Shown one piece after another: positions 45,301 to 47,487 of a stretch of 64,000 bases of DNA. The position numbers and the translations under genes were made by a program. The notes beneath the pieces were generated by a model. The model saw only the letters and a list, made by a program, of their open reading frames with translations, was not told the origin of the DNA and made no database searches. The stretch lies in contig JAIORK010000008.1 of assembly GCA_021108215.1 (NCBI GenBank), forward strand, positions 1-64,000, given 5' to 3'. This DNA is from a bacterium (GTDB lineage: Bacteria > Oederibacteriota > JAAXVQ01 > JAUVAV01). The first letter of the stretch is position 1. Each line of letters starts with the position of its first letter.

Positions 45301-47234
45301 TCAAGTATACGGAAATTGATACAAGCGGGTTGGACCTTTTCCAGCTTGACCAGGCGGTGGAACGGGAAAAAGACAGCGGCGGATGGTTGCGGGTGTCACC
45401 GCTGCGCATCTTGGGCCAGATCATCGGAATCGGATTTATGGGCGGCCTGATGGGATTTTGGCTGTTTCAGGACCCGGCCTTGTCAACCCTGACGATGGCC
45501 GGGAGTATGAGCGGCTTGGCTGTGGGTGCGATTCATGCACATCGTCTTATCATACGTCGTCAGATTACGCGTTCCACGCTGGTGCCGCTTACGGCTGACA
45601 CGTTGAATTTGCGCCGGGCACAGTTGCTTGAGATGATTCAAGTGCAGGGTGATCTGCCAAAGGGATACGATGCAAATAAAATTCGTCTGGAAGTTCTCGC
45701 GCTGCCTGCACGCACACGTTGGTGGCAGCGTTTAATCCTGGGGCAGGGTGAACGGCGCGGGGATGAAATGATCATTCGTTTGCATCCGCAACTCCACGTT
45801 CTTTCCATCCAGGAGATGGCGGTTGTGGTGCGGCATGAAATTTGGGAAGCCTATACCGGAAGCCATCTGCGGGCAAGCCTCTCGGAAATTGTGATGCAGT
45901 GGTTTGGTGCCCGGACAACCGCCCCGGAAGTTGCAAGCGCGGTTGATGAAGCGCCGCTGTTGACCAACGAAACCCCGCGCGGAGAGCGGTTGGGAAAAAT
46001 TCCGGAAGTGCTTATGCAAATGCAGGAACTTGCGGCCTGGGGTATTCGGCCGAATGAAGCCCCGGCACCTGCCTGGAACGGCATGCAACAGATTTTGAGA
46101 AATTTACTCAATACTTTTGTTTTTGAACAGTCGGTTTATCAGGCCGGAAGTGCGCTGCTGCGGATTCCGTTTGAAAAAGCCAGTGAGATTTTTGGCAGCG
46201 GATTGCTCCTGGTAAGAATGGGTGTGCGCCTGGGTATGAGGCAGCCCGCCGAAACAGGTTTGACAATTGATACCGCGCATCCTGCACTGCAAACGCTGTT
46301 ATTGGAAAACGGGCTTCCGGATAAAATTGCCTGGCAAATGGCGGGCAAACATCGCATCGCACTGCCGGAAATTCAGATTCAACCGATTACAGCAGAAACG
46401 AAATCAGAGTTAAACAGTTCGCGTGCAAAACGGTTGGGTGTTCTGCAACCCGCCGGGAATCAACTTGTACTCTATCTCCCTGCGGGTTTACTGGCGCGGC
46501 ATCTAAAAGGCGCGCCTGCCAAGGATGCCAAAGGCGTGCGCGCAGCCTGGGAGCGCCGGACCTACCGGCTAAACCGGTATGCACTGGGTCTGCTTATTAA
46601 AGATCATGCAGCAGGCTATCAGCAAACCACTCGGATGGACCTTATGGTGGCGGCATTGAAGGCGCAATCGCAAACCACGAAAAAACCGTTTGAACAAAAT
46701 CTGCCTGCCATGAAAATAGGGTTGGCAATGGCGGCCCGGCTGCCTGCGTTTATAGCCGGCCCGATTCATCAGTACTGGCAAAAGAGAAATCCGGAGAGCT
46801 ACTTGCGCCACAATTTGGGCGGACCAGAATCCACCCTAAGTCAGGGACTTTTGGATGCACAATCTCCGCTAGGTGCATTGTTCCGGATTTATCTGGCAGC
46901 ACCCACGGCTGAAGTTGGCCGGGCATTTATGCGTACAGCGCTGGAAAGCATCCAACACGAGCAGGCGGCCGGCCGGATTCAGGAAAGCATGGCATCTATC
47001 GAAATATTGTCACAGCTTGCGAAGCGTATGCCTCAGATGCGGGGACGTGTGATCGGCCGGTGGACAGCCACGAATCAGACCATCACATTGCCCAAATGGA
47101 TAAATGCTTCAGGCAATGCCAGGTTAAAAGGAATGCTCATCGATATTCTTTCGCCGATGCCTGTCCTGCTGGAACAGAAATTCCTCAGTCCGGACCGGAA
47201 CCGCATCCGGCGTCGTCTGGGCAGCGCAGCCTAA
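21372..47234 (+). CDS. Giant multidomain membrane-associated protein, 8620 residues
   Basis: This single frame has 8620 codons and no stop. ATG 21372 has AAAAGGAG at the right distance; the in-frame ATG 21339 has none. An N-terminal hydrophobic segment (residues about 30-48) looks like a signal-anchor. Domains in order, by approximate residue: TraB/ChaN-like 77-430; PLP-enzyme-like 1240-1610; duplicated membrane module 1625-1780 and 2515-2668; FHA-like beta region 2137-2197; GT4 glycosyltransferase 2725-3163; methyltransferase-like 3397-3590; kinase-like 3753-3903 and 4210-4387; HIT-like 4590-4760; methyltransferase 4937-5083; NagB-like 5333-5563; Cys/kinase-like region 5710-5984; CPBP protease 6397-6510; kinase-like 6653-6833; methyltransferase-like repeat 7010-7230; HAD-like 7455-7647; HD-GYP 7797-7977. 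A module with HEIxEA occurs three times. Cellular role and processing are unknown. Similar giant ORFs are reported in Omnitrophota. Confidence 0.93.
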   Translation: MYRMDEKPFQSKVRIFSFWQSSAARKGIRALALLITLTFVFPYLTWAFENQTFLTGLSTVFYRNQPIEIPKKLGTISRVIQGQNQVVIHIEDLHCNYEVQMNIAKMIRLFSKKLNLHLVAVEGAAREVNVRKLASFPEKLVRKQVGNYFMQQGKVTGAEYYAALAPETVTLVGIETPAHYQTSREKVAEFLNDESQGYVFDLKDAFQELKPSVYSPTLAKHDHYRSGFIAGRKSLLAYAVYLYKSGLKIGLSMQAYPNVKVFVSKRLNIFPLEADADQLYFEIEKLEKQVRAPLYSNDQEQELDHLMSRLDVIEKLLSISAAPEDLKLFRKQRTFFRVDRFVEYIAKNDPTGNLETGFEIYRLDGYLREVEAFYSLADTRSHAFVENTLQQMKKHKTGIAVMITGGFHSPVMQAAFQQQGISYVNVKPRLSRPDLVNPYFALLRNRSTAIEKLLAQNQDILALPTIFPQGEGRGVAFENSQPKRVKTFLKLLDVTLKQGLIASLMRRGVEGLGAVESEYLQELRAYTENNEKISIDWERAAASPSSQTFFLPMHNTGFTVVIRRQGRKIQGESLATWDLGNAYEIAMFDQTVAEQMQVQLLREESDSLRGTLVRLALLNSPVAALITGSSAAMVRDRRSLFAMWQTIRSSTAMRGLATVLVRAASGLEQVSTRLLVLRNQPRVILGTAAVAAWLGSLAIGNPVLGSMIFLSMLALDWQFNQTGWPQLAAVAPGIQGMTVAMQTILQPSADTGIIRMQGDLSSSGKSGAVASGPETAFVAKRTILLRNKKNTLAEITDATRSLLELIQEQYLPQTEIRGTANLQPINLHLLKILVTQINTDLQNPEKFSVEQFQDKYFEYVEMLANLLHSQAWLSPTYAGSAVMERGLLQGDRYPVRYEREELSPFQLESSFLAGIFPGDSRLLFRNGKILIYDLATALMANMPKSAAAYRRAFYISPKLPSEFKISLKRMLGVSKKAGDQLLTPETFGKYKSIVISADDLADGELLDQMTAYNREHSAFADRIVSVVVYSKTRIELLPEQKAALQAADIDFFEVYNLNKLLHIPARRASGTAVLVSHFASETRKKTLIQQLLKNRKDGSNIDSYLNWYLSLLAGKTQQASLDTSYYPNTQEVIHRQTLIKRTPELLQKYISLHRQMQALALRPGLAGRLYQVVLQRIQEHIGLLKTFNLRGPPPTGDAALNKCRDSYSEYRTLMKYLAYFQLNSLQSKKNRTDMARSSLEEMEVRLNKMNTPVKLSAGGHLPQSTLVFSSGMAAVKILRHFLSIQPGVAGREAGILLETNIYYEISSLLKSGAGVLQPIKVVDYKDIDGLVKLAAGGGYSALFLDPVANAMSAFNNNRADLPVADYQSLLHRLAGLTYSEPFYLMIDTSLFGPVFQIEPFLRKLNVPDNLHFVLYSSLQKHHQDHREYSTGGMLTIISRRVDQHQSAVQGLRLARDTLGLRPNFLEGILLANALPSGKVIGDYVAGTMANAQQLAEHIAQELTTYPLNGQVVHPTLPSHQDHAVWQANQTPGVPFVMLKLGFRKNKMFMEMLNRRLVRAGIVIQARDSFGFSNLTYTHYFPGKSDETIRFSLAPYAVEEMEKIKTAFSSAFQELDEQRRLGYPGPYSRYLSLPGALGSLTAGLGMLALAWVFPLALGLALPYTIFAAAKLRVAWREWQQLEVADKSWRTPVAYYNPATGQIFDRNQKIIIDGSPIVIAHERYAHRWAQHLLRLVGMDTSLPFYAVTPRIRLLQNLLQELLAHALDFIALPWALRDYGRPLPDVTVSFYGKSYHTREIIHLFERGLGLGGMIFEKLTPQIQKQVRRRISPGAWAAYQYEKFVDRHLQRINQQYLGGLSGSMQEKRLQENSRLREKVFVIGRERLITAHGTSALGNGLTNLIKIILDGKIDFTPGRETAGALDRGESSIAAGVWGPQFILVGSPLRVRYWNGIKNHRAYLVQDSIDRNILLALLAQAGEDGLLSKRRAQQVRSRIMTYAEFIAQAEKGVVPGETMTVGERLARLSTGKKISLFSLLALVAVRVISGESLSLAYLFEYVNLDMPLYLSAGISIFGLKGAKGPQALEAGRRYLIEYQGPFKIQLGDKNGQELDVVAYRDLPDLLKPFFNKNVPYIILDPHQQDMHSGFAGLRPGKPVKIGTGLPNRFTLPDGVSPVHVHLETFANGQIMIQDQFSTGGTYVLGADRMDGYAQDERIVQAELAWRHFIEHGIIVNKPGGGYFVNRTWKPDVGSDAVAMLDAYQDSREALEGARQVWKQVQQPVSSRQMFETGKREPAQLLALADNFENLYERLRELNPDVNGLDAEALINMIGMVRTGKAPMTVFTSLEGTELAGLSSIVSKLQNREEVIPQVLAEVNTFQQLYAFLETQTGNYRGKTGPEWLELVKQVREDMLTPNWITNGQDTLLKGLRDMVMRLKQADALKSAQWEKAVQLGIVTRIPGTSSDYFVIKNWHPGMTIDSRRITQQVSYRMDAFDLALPILERAAGRPAADAFDPQRGQPLSLPGSLMALGMGVGLLALSMAMPLVGAVALPYSMMAIAKLMTTLQEWRKLSPATRTFTTPVAMYDPKYGAIKNHLGQTLENAHWIILAHDHYAHSWAKQLLKRLGIDINRFPTKSLRFYVFNVIICEVMAHFFDFMAVPVALARYYRAPKKNVYTILGVFGLLTLAALFVVIPTLPVSLPVMAMVAAVLVLNIIFVHNLTPLMLMKPKRVGILSALMGGLDGVSLELEKIVEVLNRTGHSVVGLSANGNAIAAETESIGGASFDNLINQFILSQALPDFPPEKKFYYLHQAWLKKQKNPGFDTANYIRQFIPGQELLPQDNVEAAEMLLQRESERIKQQILKIVDARGLDTLILENTNTIPFQFPLAEAMVKVAQARPDLHIINHNHDFYMERRWAEKRAPFIQKYLDRGFPLQGGNVTNNVISSFAIRLLREHRGMKAFEIWPNVMDYKERVPDISPESMQDIAQRLNLKQDDIPVVLPVRIVERKSMEIAVYLMKALKDKRYKLIITGFETDTDQRYKQSVKAYIDDLGVGDQIIFMEEQEQAAMGIKPGWKGTKRLVSLEEMYAFARRRGGFAVYSSTKEGFGNALLEVVHAELPLVVFPYAVYQLDIQPKGFEFLQFPFIENSDQISSADLQVALQQGEIQKGIEQVAQEVKTKFSNRVWVRRNVKKNRVIAAREYSYEKLDELVAEALLLTEAVQQKAGVLRSVAARSFNARLLRLFGWEQARTLAGRAWISGLYSRLRPSYQERGLKRNLQQLQVWFLTRFMTEDRLRMMLQSPQRLKNITGLIAAQALFQKMAPTQREEIIRMLRSQLLFHKTSFEVIALTRNLLAEWVANPVYQALVTEQQRNEIAESLAQQPYFGHVNITTYQNRLKLLYNFLTTDTSLRTLLKKADGVVVKDVGLGGPEAYPTDELTRRVKQLNPHNQVIGMDVLIPHTMFYDTLSGAVAYFDAQGGFMGAWTQEGFFIYSEKDVATMAELYQLEQAQKLPGRYQSTVEPYQRFSEMSGYEVVAGSFGVGRMADITICMNTMYMYATQEALQISQLGKWTRPGGYVLVGDSMDDRIIFILYQKTQAQHLKPLKLILLKGRRRYEASLEENISQQEVAGRREALCHQEQRAINQRGFILSPLVVSLAGLSLFVLTVMFLGSVFYAAVIGVGGAVLALGAFFLLKRIRNAAQADKNRPAKEWGYIFKTAVREADRQRIIRAVERGRILTKAVGRALRGQKKDFQIGPVVNVTFIGAGAFKRAYRVQVPVMFADGTTREFDVALKIPRSVIGRIAMLQPRIWRHWLRGHVNLPAYHFISQGVIAEAYVHGNRLDEIETSNNGDGRPVARIAVNAYLSVLEHLKKVSGRNWFIFDPKPENMIQPRQPGAEPVLIDRDGLLPTPLPNHPFTLLVYFSAFYGEKRLGITRFMQGLLSPLILFTAPLIAYFVRPNQSIFAGVLDALGPEAGRAYLEKARQSRRFRLTARSAFSKGLDIYLQEQINAYKAPVLIQEQKIEVVGDEKPAGRLQVSALQAAVSAVGVIGIAGVLSMFLSPDSAVQITAVWSVAGTLGWLVSYIPRLFYITKLTASSAPVLMNTTIHKQMSLLLEDIERRGGLPAGYRRPELFVLPDQNTGAWTWQGVKVAGGKNGVIGLHARFLGLPYAMQRAVMIHEIYEAHHRNHFWASMQELRSYVSGFFRRSIPVITRDRFFQYNRIQQGNFSNAYLGKYAGREGVFIITKEMDPYHEDYDARVAADTDVLARIGTSVQTTVRKYHAMRGLRYQGRRMVPRVYAMVVNDAGYLVGYLCDRVPGEQLARLLAAGRLTEKQLEQVSGQLKDQLEIMHKKGFTHGDPHYENALVDMETMRAAFVDFVPQTETDSPGNDMSIFSDLLVANSRWLRMPYDERVTIFQNQFNQIVSLEAELDVLHNLQRETGYQINDAAYRKASANLRNVLASMKLHSGSIQNTQLLLWQIRQIVESEFLKLRTGYTPFRSALSQKMPVKMQVLQQSVLEQLAMVMNFWDDLFAFDRIAEKAVQPAPARRRLAVLNRAYRQISRNQIVDLATVPGYRLVDYLEALLGVTAPLVQGGNGTVAYSLDSDPMVECYTDGIFTLQRNGHIIYMAAAPFLDSGYVPQDNLLRVLEKKTIPRLIWHGPSQQRYAIMAAPSPRVPDELLVISLDRDAQTGKHFTQKMIPRFRTDMQALQVQLVKSGYALTFQSLDPREDNAMHFHMYAVPTRNLPLVRALDKGQLKFFESIGASGSVRLDLMSNLLFKNNDGRIVYPANGLLLRSADSALLADAGKEMLQEIQLLETAYHSLTWQQPDGTWAMLMMPLKTYLAGESKVRVNPLTTAGYVGVAPGDIYQQMVKTPGAGARYVSDILRQSTADFAVCRNIAQRIVPVLEQGARLQPSAEKPLEITVPMLPHPKNIEGAYAEQASVNVERMLRVLGVPKGAVVLNIGAGRNPLVSEQYHVINIDNYAYTGLEDGRVESRVFIGDIYAPGFTRRLMDTHQLDAKPDVVVFYNMRRFMDLYGPVSSSWVLQNKSMRDINIQAYLNQAADIVRPDGLILFAQFMAPEGYETDAITQEAIDLAVKATADMEDVTQAAVLIRSGEEKAGLPVAAVFRSTRQEQDSPTATRALKISPRNIILGITGWLLVSVFAMQFSTHAALTTFFMSGIGLGMIGLAVNYVPRLYYGFRLLSATVPPLDPAHVNTQLKGLIEDIERRGGLPENYQRPELYVLPKQNLGSKLWQGLLLGRGERGTIGLHANFNALPIVAQRAVLLHEIYEAHGSGHWRATWQELTSFVRRHVIAPARFSGVFQISRDDDAMSEKAAMQFAQSINRAIAKKGKAVVGFATGGTPKKMYALLRNHPERYGIDWRKVHTFNLDEYVGLPAGHEQSYRRFMEEQLFSHVPIPRENIQFLNGMAKDPAAEARRYEQAIQAAGGIDVQLLGIGENGHLAFNEPGTSFATRTGVVQLNDSTINANARYFDTKAEVPAQALSMGMGTLLDARELILLASGEKKAAVVARAFEGPVTERVPASALQLHEKAHVFIDRAAANSLHHSPGISAEIQLDWELTQINTTLMPLRSVYAHVPLIRDVLIALLRLELNTAGAREYLLAELEKMSDRQYGYSPAFVMGGGRKFDLFYAIELVKDYFRRGRPVVPEQYWHVTPDKFDAMLARALRITGRTLTIEEKAEARRFNRALLQIPWAMQDITNDPRYPHMCGPAAQIIMQVLLENGIVRKKFIFGEHVGVEAIVAGFKFYVDGTGNHVVQLDDRQIAPVVVPLLDIPDSPVLSAVYPAEYKQLTRGYYYAPDMQPDIAEALLKVREVVIEQRVRKGYRSTRSIIQDRTVGDLVFEPGDIEQGVSIYTHPETGFVLKLAAQAVGENYIKLAAEGGEGLAHTRRLLPQSIRIPGGKIFLKNAVLQQDIQDLGQLLEISVEAGLLDRAKNYLHDWADLQIKLFRRGLVDKLFTAQATQAQKKFWQKTGMNPQGQFVHAGFEDLTRRAVSKAEILSAVRQLPQWFADAYPGQARTELQVYLAGELVPYLTAAFEKRRLGDIAIQAAADETVSAKLYIAATDAKLDWIDREKLSSILRELYPGELAVTEMTWIRPGKVARLGLVHNGRVENVYCRREGYSLTALGMTLQALTGLDGFTIRRLGEDGMVSVDAGITVTEFIKLGHRLLEHAGENAGYQKILEAFFEQLSSQLGVLLASHVLLAYQDGAPHNVVVKGMMQVKAALDQGKTYQAFEILRQIVETRDVKLTNIDFEVNQLFNNVPVSQWNSYAKYVLLQNFRDQIDMERVLNSYDSAFDEARSRQTEVEKAIVDHPVQGLKHPAAVEGGIRQRLSPTTQLRYFRRLLRSISLPAGIKNRLDALDSPFDLPDLEISFWEKYLPGFPKQLRTLGEELIFRVTPMLLFHLGLITPVTAAIALTVFSAAFLYQHKDKGWNVRQWITAGLMTTLIALVYFGTAYGLSAVDYPVAGGVLAFLAASLVHSFNNWLSERFPAVWPALALGATGRGRQMLSRVDRAMQQKGTAEAKHLLLVALRKLHQSRPRKLIASARTTVLQAIGSIYADKVFSPRLRLWQQGLAASRPLEQIYADLDRLDGLLKKDPNDYWPINLNDLDFWSEALGFKRVKAVGDAGSPRTIGSRYTFVRHMYDNSNVSSTVSVYQDNRTGREVVVKTITAHKFFFILLKEYLWLSDLAETVAVPRLLEGGIYKSGPNNVDVYYMVMELVDGETLDSIMGNEKLALVDLATLTRGLLREYARLQRHGVLQIDVNPANIMLLREKGGQAWDVDYNRPVLIDFGFAMPLPESGIVQLLHWIGLPQWHHQMNIKDGRYTVRSELGILAKILLAIPMKKQLAVEELEFRDFLFKLSHFEYASAEAALLALEAHLPETMQIAESAALFPDTVSVVKAAKDDAALLAKDTAREVLELMPDAFMTGTAVMRAGQLKTLLALLQHESFEIKAQARGLLDRLMTDTELFSRLDLSQVTAVRTGLADQPYLGAINISTQPGRLGQLNYFLARQSSLRGLLTQGGKIVIDTVGIGGPLPYTVAEMAKRIHAVNPEAEIIGSDILIPHWVITDQTTGQFAYYNQAGELIGVFTRDGGGLTKDSELQPMAALFDQVRAKTLPENYQVEENPFEQYAAENQFAVQKAAFGKGIKADIKICMNVLYMYGRQRTQIIENMGRDLKENGYLITGEEEDGIVFVTLYQKQQGRLQPQVSAQVRGDSIYEIPVYGQSIAVAEEKTQRLVAAYIFNDLGRWPVLVRFYDSLEKAVGKLWGGNVGRFVGQALAPALLESGLFVGMFTLGIQLLLAMVSGVPFAMGPPTWVLFGVFQLLWHGLHLPADQGGLTTSEFLRSWLQSAFSPARIATTGLTGAVLLAMQLLLNPGGILFSALFLPVLVGVHVVVNVCGNLKKQWDASWQKLALNLWRQTFKLLNGKRPLNIYADFNETLSRLRTHRSLSLKDIVGKDIENETDRLEFSERYNQARKQFSEKLTPELYKEYYQSLSGHMTLKHSRERARRWKLNENFFAKIHAIQIATGIQEINLHVISRSSEQALRHFFQLPSVKKRLNGAEIRIEAVKANRLVFDEAGVFTGEVLEDYSQALIADNKYEFVPEGVMYLGDAKEHQYGYRHFIDVNARQGSARAIRQWMREIINQRLFSSVRMFLAWIKRALKMRFTKKAVRMSDYRESRAYQAMTEAVSAVPMKKTQSAIKNIQTLFVRHQVGLEDFVSEKDIRQSWSDKIMAKADKLSRAVQKEVGAFERDHLQHLSEPLRRAYWDWILLRLFMQHDDGFTFGHSWEVGNLAAKMASVYGRVNMQDDLSPETIDIFRRGGWLHDAGKLMIPRELLLKQERLTHKERMLIRTHAKLGESVLDAFGYPASIIQATNHHEWLNGKGYPRGLHRENVPALSRAIAIADAYNAATERAYNGDKVIAIFREFFEYSTSVVSRYDSRWVNALRKIKYTEIDTSGLDLFQLDQAVEREKDSGGWLRVSPLRILGQIIGIGFMGGLMGFWLFQDPALSTLTMAGSMSGLAVGAIHAHRLIIRRQITRSTLVPLTADTLNLRRAQLLEMIQVQGDLPKGYDANKIRLEVLALPARTRWWQRLILGQGERRGDEMIIRLHPQLHVLSIQEMAVVVRHEIWEAYTGSHLRASLSEIVMQWFGARTTAPEVASAVDEAPLLTNETPRGERLGKIPEVLMQMQELAAWGIRPNEAPAPAWNGMQQILRNLLNTFVFEQSVYQAGSALLRIPFEKASEIFGSGLLLVRMGVRLGMRQPAETGLTIDTAHPALQTLLLENGLPDKIAWQMAGKHRIALPEIQIQPITAETKSELNSSRAKRLGVLQPAGNQLVLYLPAGLLARHLKGAPAKDAKGVRAAWERRTYRLNRYALGLLIKDHAAGYQQTTRMDLMVAALKAQSQTTKKPFEQNLPAMKIGLAMAARLPAFIAGPIHQYWQKRNPESYLRHNLGGPESTLSQGLLDAQSPLGALFRIYLAAPTAEVGRAFMRTALESIQHEQAAGRIQESMASIEILSQLAKRMPQMRGRVIGRWTATNQTITLPKWINASGNARLKGMLIDILSPMPVLLEQKFLSPDRNRIRRRLGSAA
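21600..22660 (+). other. Giant protein domain: TraB/ChaN-like
   Basis: Starts VVIHIEDLHCNYEVQ and ends with VMITGGFHSPVMQAAFQQQG. The paired motifs (acidic-His near the start, GGFHS near the end) resemble TraB/PrgY and ChaN-type folds. The assignment is by pattern only. Confidence 0.5.
25090..26200 (+). other. Giant protein domain: PLP-dependent enzyme-like (fold type I)
   Basis: VFSSGMAAVKILRHFL resembles the cofactor phosphate loop, and Lys1420 in SSLQKHHQ sits where the Schiff-base lysine would be. It is closest in style to Cys/Met-metabolism enzymes. Activity is uncertain. Confidence 0.5.
26245..26710 (+). repeat. Giant protein membrane module, copy 1
   Basis: SLPGALGSLTAGLGMLALAW, then PVAYYNP, HERYAHRWAQHLLRLVG and ELLAHALDFIALPWALRDY. 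It matches the module at 28915-29375 residue by residue in many positions. Confidence 0.75.
28915..29375 (+). repeat. Giant protein membrane module, copy 2
   Basis: SLPGSLMALGMGVGLLALSM, then PVAMYDP, HDHYAHSWAKQLLKRLG and EVMAHFFDFMAVPVALARYY. The HxHYAH-W and AHxxDF histidines are shared with copy 1, which suggests a conserved site. Confidence 0.75.
29545..30860 (+). other. Giant protein domain: GT4 glycosyltransferase
   Basis: A GT-B fold pattern starts at VGILSALMGGLDGVSLELEKIVEVL. The E-x7-E signature of GT4 retaining enzymes is visible as Glu3100 and Glu3108 in STKEGFGNALLEVV. It resembles sucrose-phosphate-synthase-type enzymes. Confidence 0.7.
31560..32140 (+). repeat. Giant protein methyltransferase-like module, copy 1
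   Basis: KDVGLGGPEAYPTDELTRRV, then IGMDVLIPH, ITICMNTMYMYA and LYQKTQ. The arrangement is Rossmann-like and repeated at 42400-43060. Confidence 0.65.
33640..33960 (+). repeat. Giant protein HEIxEA module, copy 1
   Basis: LLEDIERRGGLPAGYRRPEL is followed by a loop and AVMIHEIYEAHHRNH (His4174). Two membrane helices precede it. Two further copies occur at 36970 and 45560. Confidence 0.75.
35140..35650 (+). other. Giant protein domain: HIT-like, paralogue of the 19878 gene
   Basis: YAIMAAPSPRVPDELLVISLD and AMHFHMYAVPTRNLPL parallel the standalone protein. His4731 and His4733 are kept, but the Gln of HxHxQ is Tyr4735, so catalysis may differ or be lost. Confidence 0.65.
36970..37290 (+). repeat. 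Giant protein HEIxEA module, copy 2
   Basis: LIEDIERRGGLPENYQRPEL and AVLLHEIYEAHGSGH (His5286), again after membrane segments and directly ahead of the NagB-like domain. Confidence 0.75.
37370..38060 (+). other. Giant protein domain: glucosamine-6-phosphate deaminase (NagB)-like
   Basis: FATGGTPKKMYALL, FNLDEYVGL (Asp5390), GIGENGHLAFNEPGTSF (His5461) and ALSMGMGTLLDA reproduce the NagB active-site blocks, so the fold and possibly activity are conserved. Confidence 0.85.
40560..40900 (+). other. Giant protein domain: CPBP/CAAX-type membrane protease
   Basis: GEELIFRVTPML (Glu6412 onwards) is the EExxxR motif, and His6501 in ASLVHSFNNW is the second catalytic motif. Transmembrane helices lie between. 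Confidence 0.7.
41330..41870 (+). other. Giant protein domain: protein-kinase-like, most intact copy
   Basis: Lys6690 (VVKTI), catalytic-loop IDVNPANIML (Asp6785) and LIDFGFA (Asp6813) give all three kinase hallmarks. The other kinase-like folds are more degenerate. Confidence 0.7.
42400..43060 (+). repeat. Giant protein methyltransferase-like module, copy 2
   Basis: IDTVGIGGPLPYTVAEMAKRI, IGSDILIPH, IKICMNVLYMYG and TLYQK match the module at 31560-32140 in order and spacing. Confidence 0.65.
43735..44310 (+). other. Giant protein domain: HAD-like phosphatase fold
   Basis: IYADFNETLS gives the nucleophile Asp7461, but the second acid of DxD is Asn7463. LHVISRS and MYLGDAKEH resemble motifs II and IV. 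Activity is doubtful. Confidence 0.5.
44760..45300 (+). other. Giant protein domain: HD-GYP phosphodiesterase
   Basis: GWLHDAGK (HD at 7852-7853), RTHAKLGESVL, HHEWLNGKGYP and IADAYNAATE make a complete HD-GYP domain, which in relatives cleaves cyclic di-GMP or related nucleotides. Confidence 0.85.
45560..45880 (+). repeat. Giant protein HEIxEA module, copy 3
   Basis: LLEMIQVQGDLPKGYDANKI and VVVRHEIWEAYTGSH (His8155). This is the most diverged copy, again preceded by two membrane helices. Confidence 0.7.
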
Positions 47235-47270
47235 AAAAATCATAATCCGGTGATTGTGAATGAATCAGTC

Positions 47271-47337
47271 GTAGAGACGTTGCATGCAACGTCTCTACAC
47301 GAACGCAACGTCTTTACACAGGCGCGACGTCTCTGCA
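47271..47337. repeat. GTAG palindrome (GTAGAGACGTTGCA family) plus degenerate half copies
   Basis: A perfect 28-bp palindrome (47271-47298) is followed by two half-copies reading CAACGTCT and CGACGTCTCTG. It follows the giant gene's stop at a distance of 36 bp. Confidence 0.85.
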
Positions 47338-47401
47338 TAAACGCCCCCTATCCATTCAAGTTCCGGCACCAAGCAGGCACCAAAATTCGAAAAAATCGCC
47401 A

Positions 47402-47470
47402 TTGACCATGAGGCGATTAGGGTGTATAATCGCTTCATAAAATGAAGCGATTATACACCCTAATCGCCTC
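47402..47470 (+). promoter_or_regulatory. fic promoter inside a 61-nt hairpin operator
   Basis: TTGACC (47402-47407), a 17-bp spacer and TATAAT (47425-47430) form a near-perfect sigma70 promoter. A 29-bp perfect inverted repeat (47410-47438 and 47442-47470, loop AAA) covers the spacer, the -10 box and the expected transcription start, which suggests repression by a bound regulator, perhaps Fic's own winged-helix tail. Confidence 0.75.
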
Positions 47471-47487
47471 GCAACAGAGGGAGATAT

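Noticed and set aside
21372-47234. Giant ORF as an artefact or pseudogene
   Set aside because: The frame is unbroken, the domains have intact motifs in the same frame, and a ribosome site and promoter fit the start.
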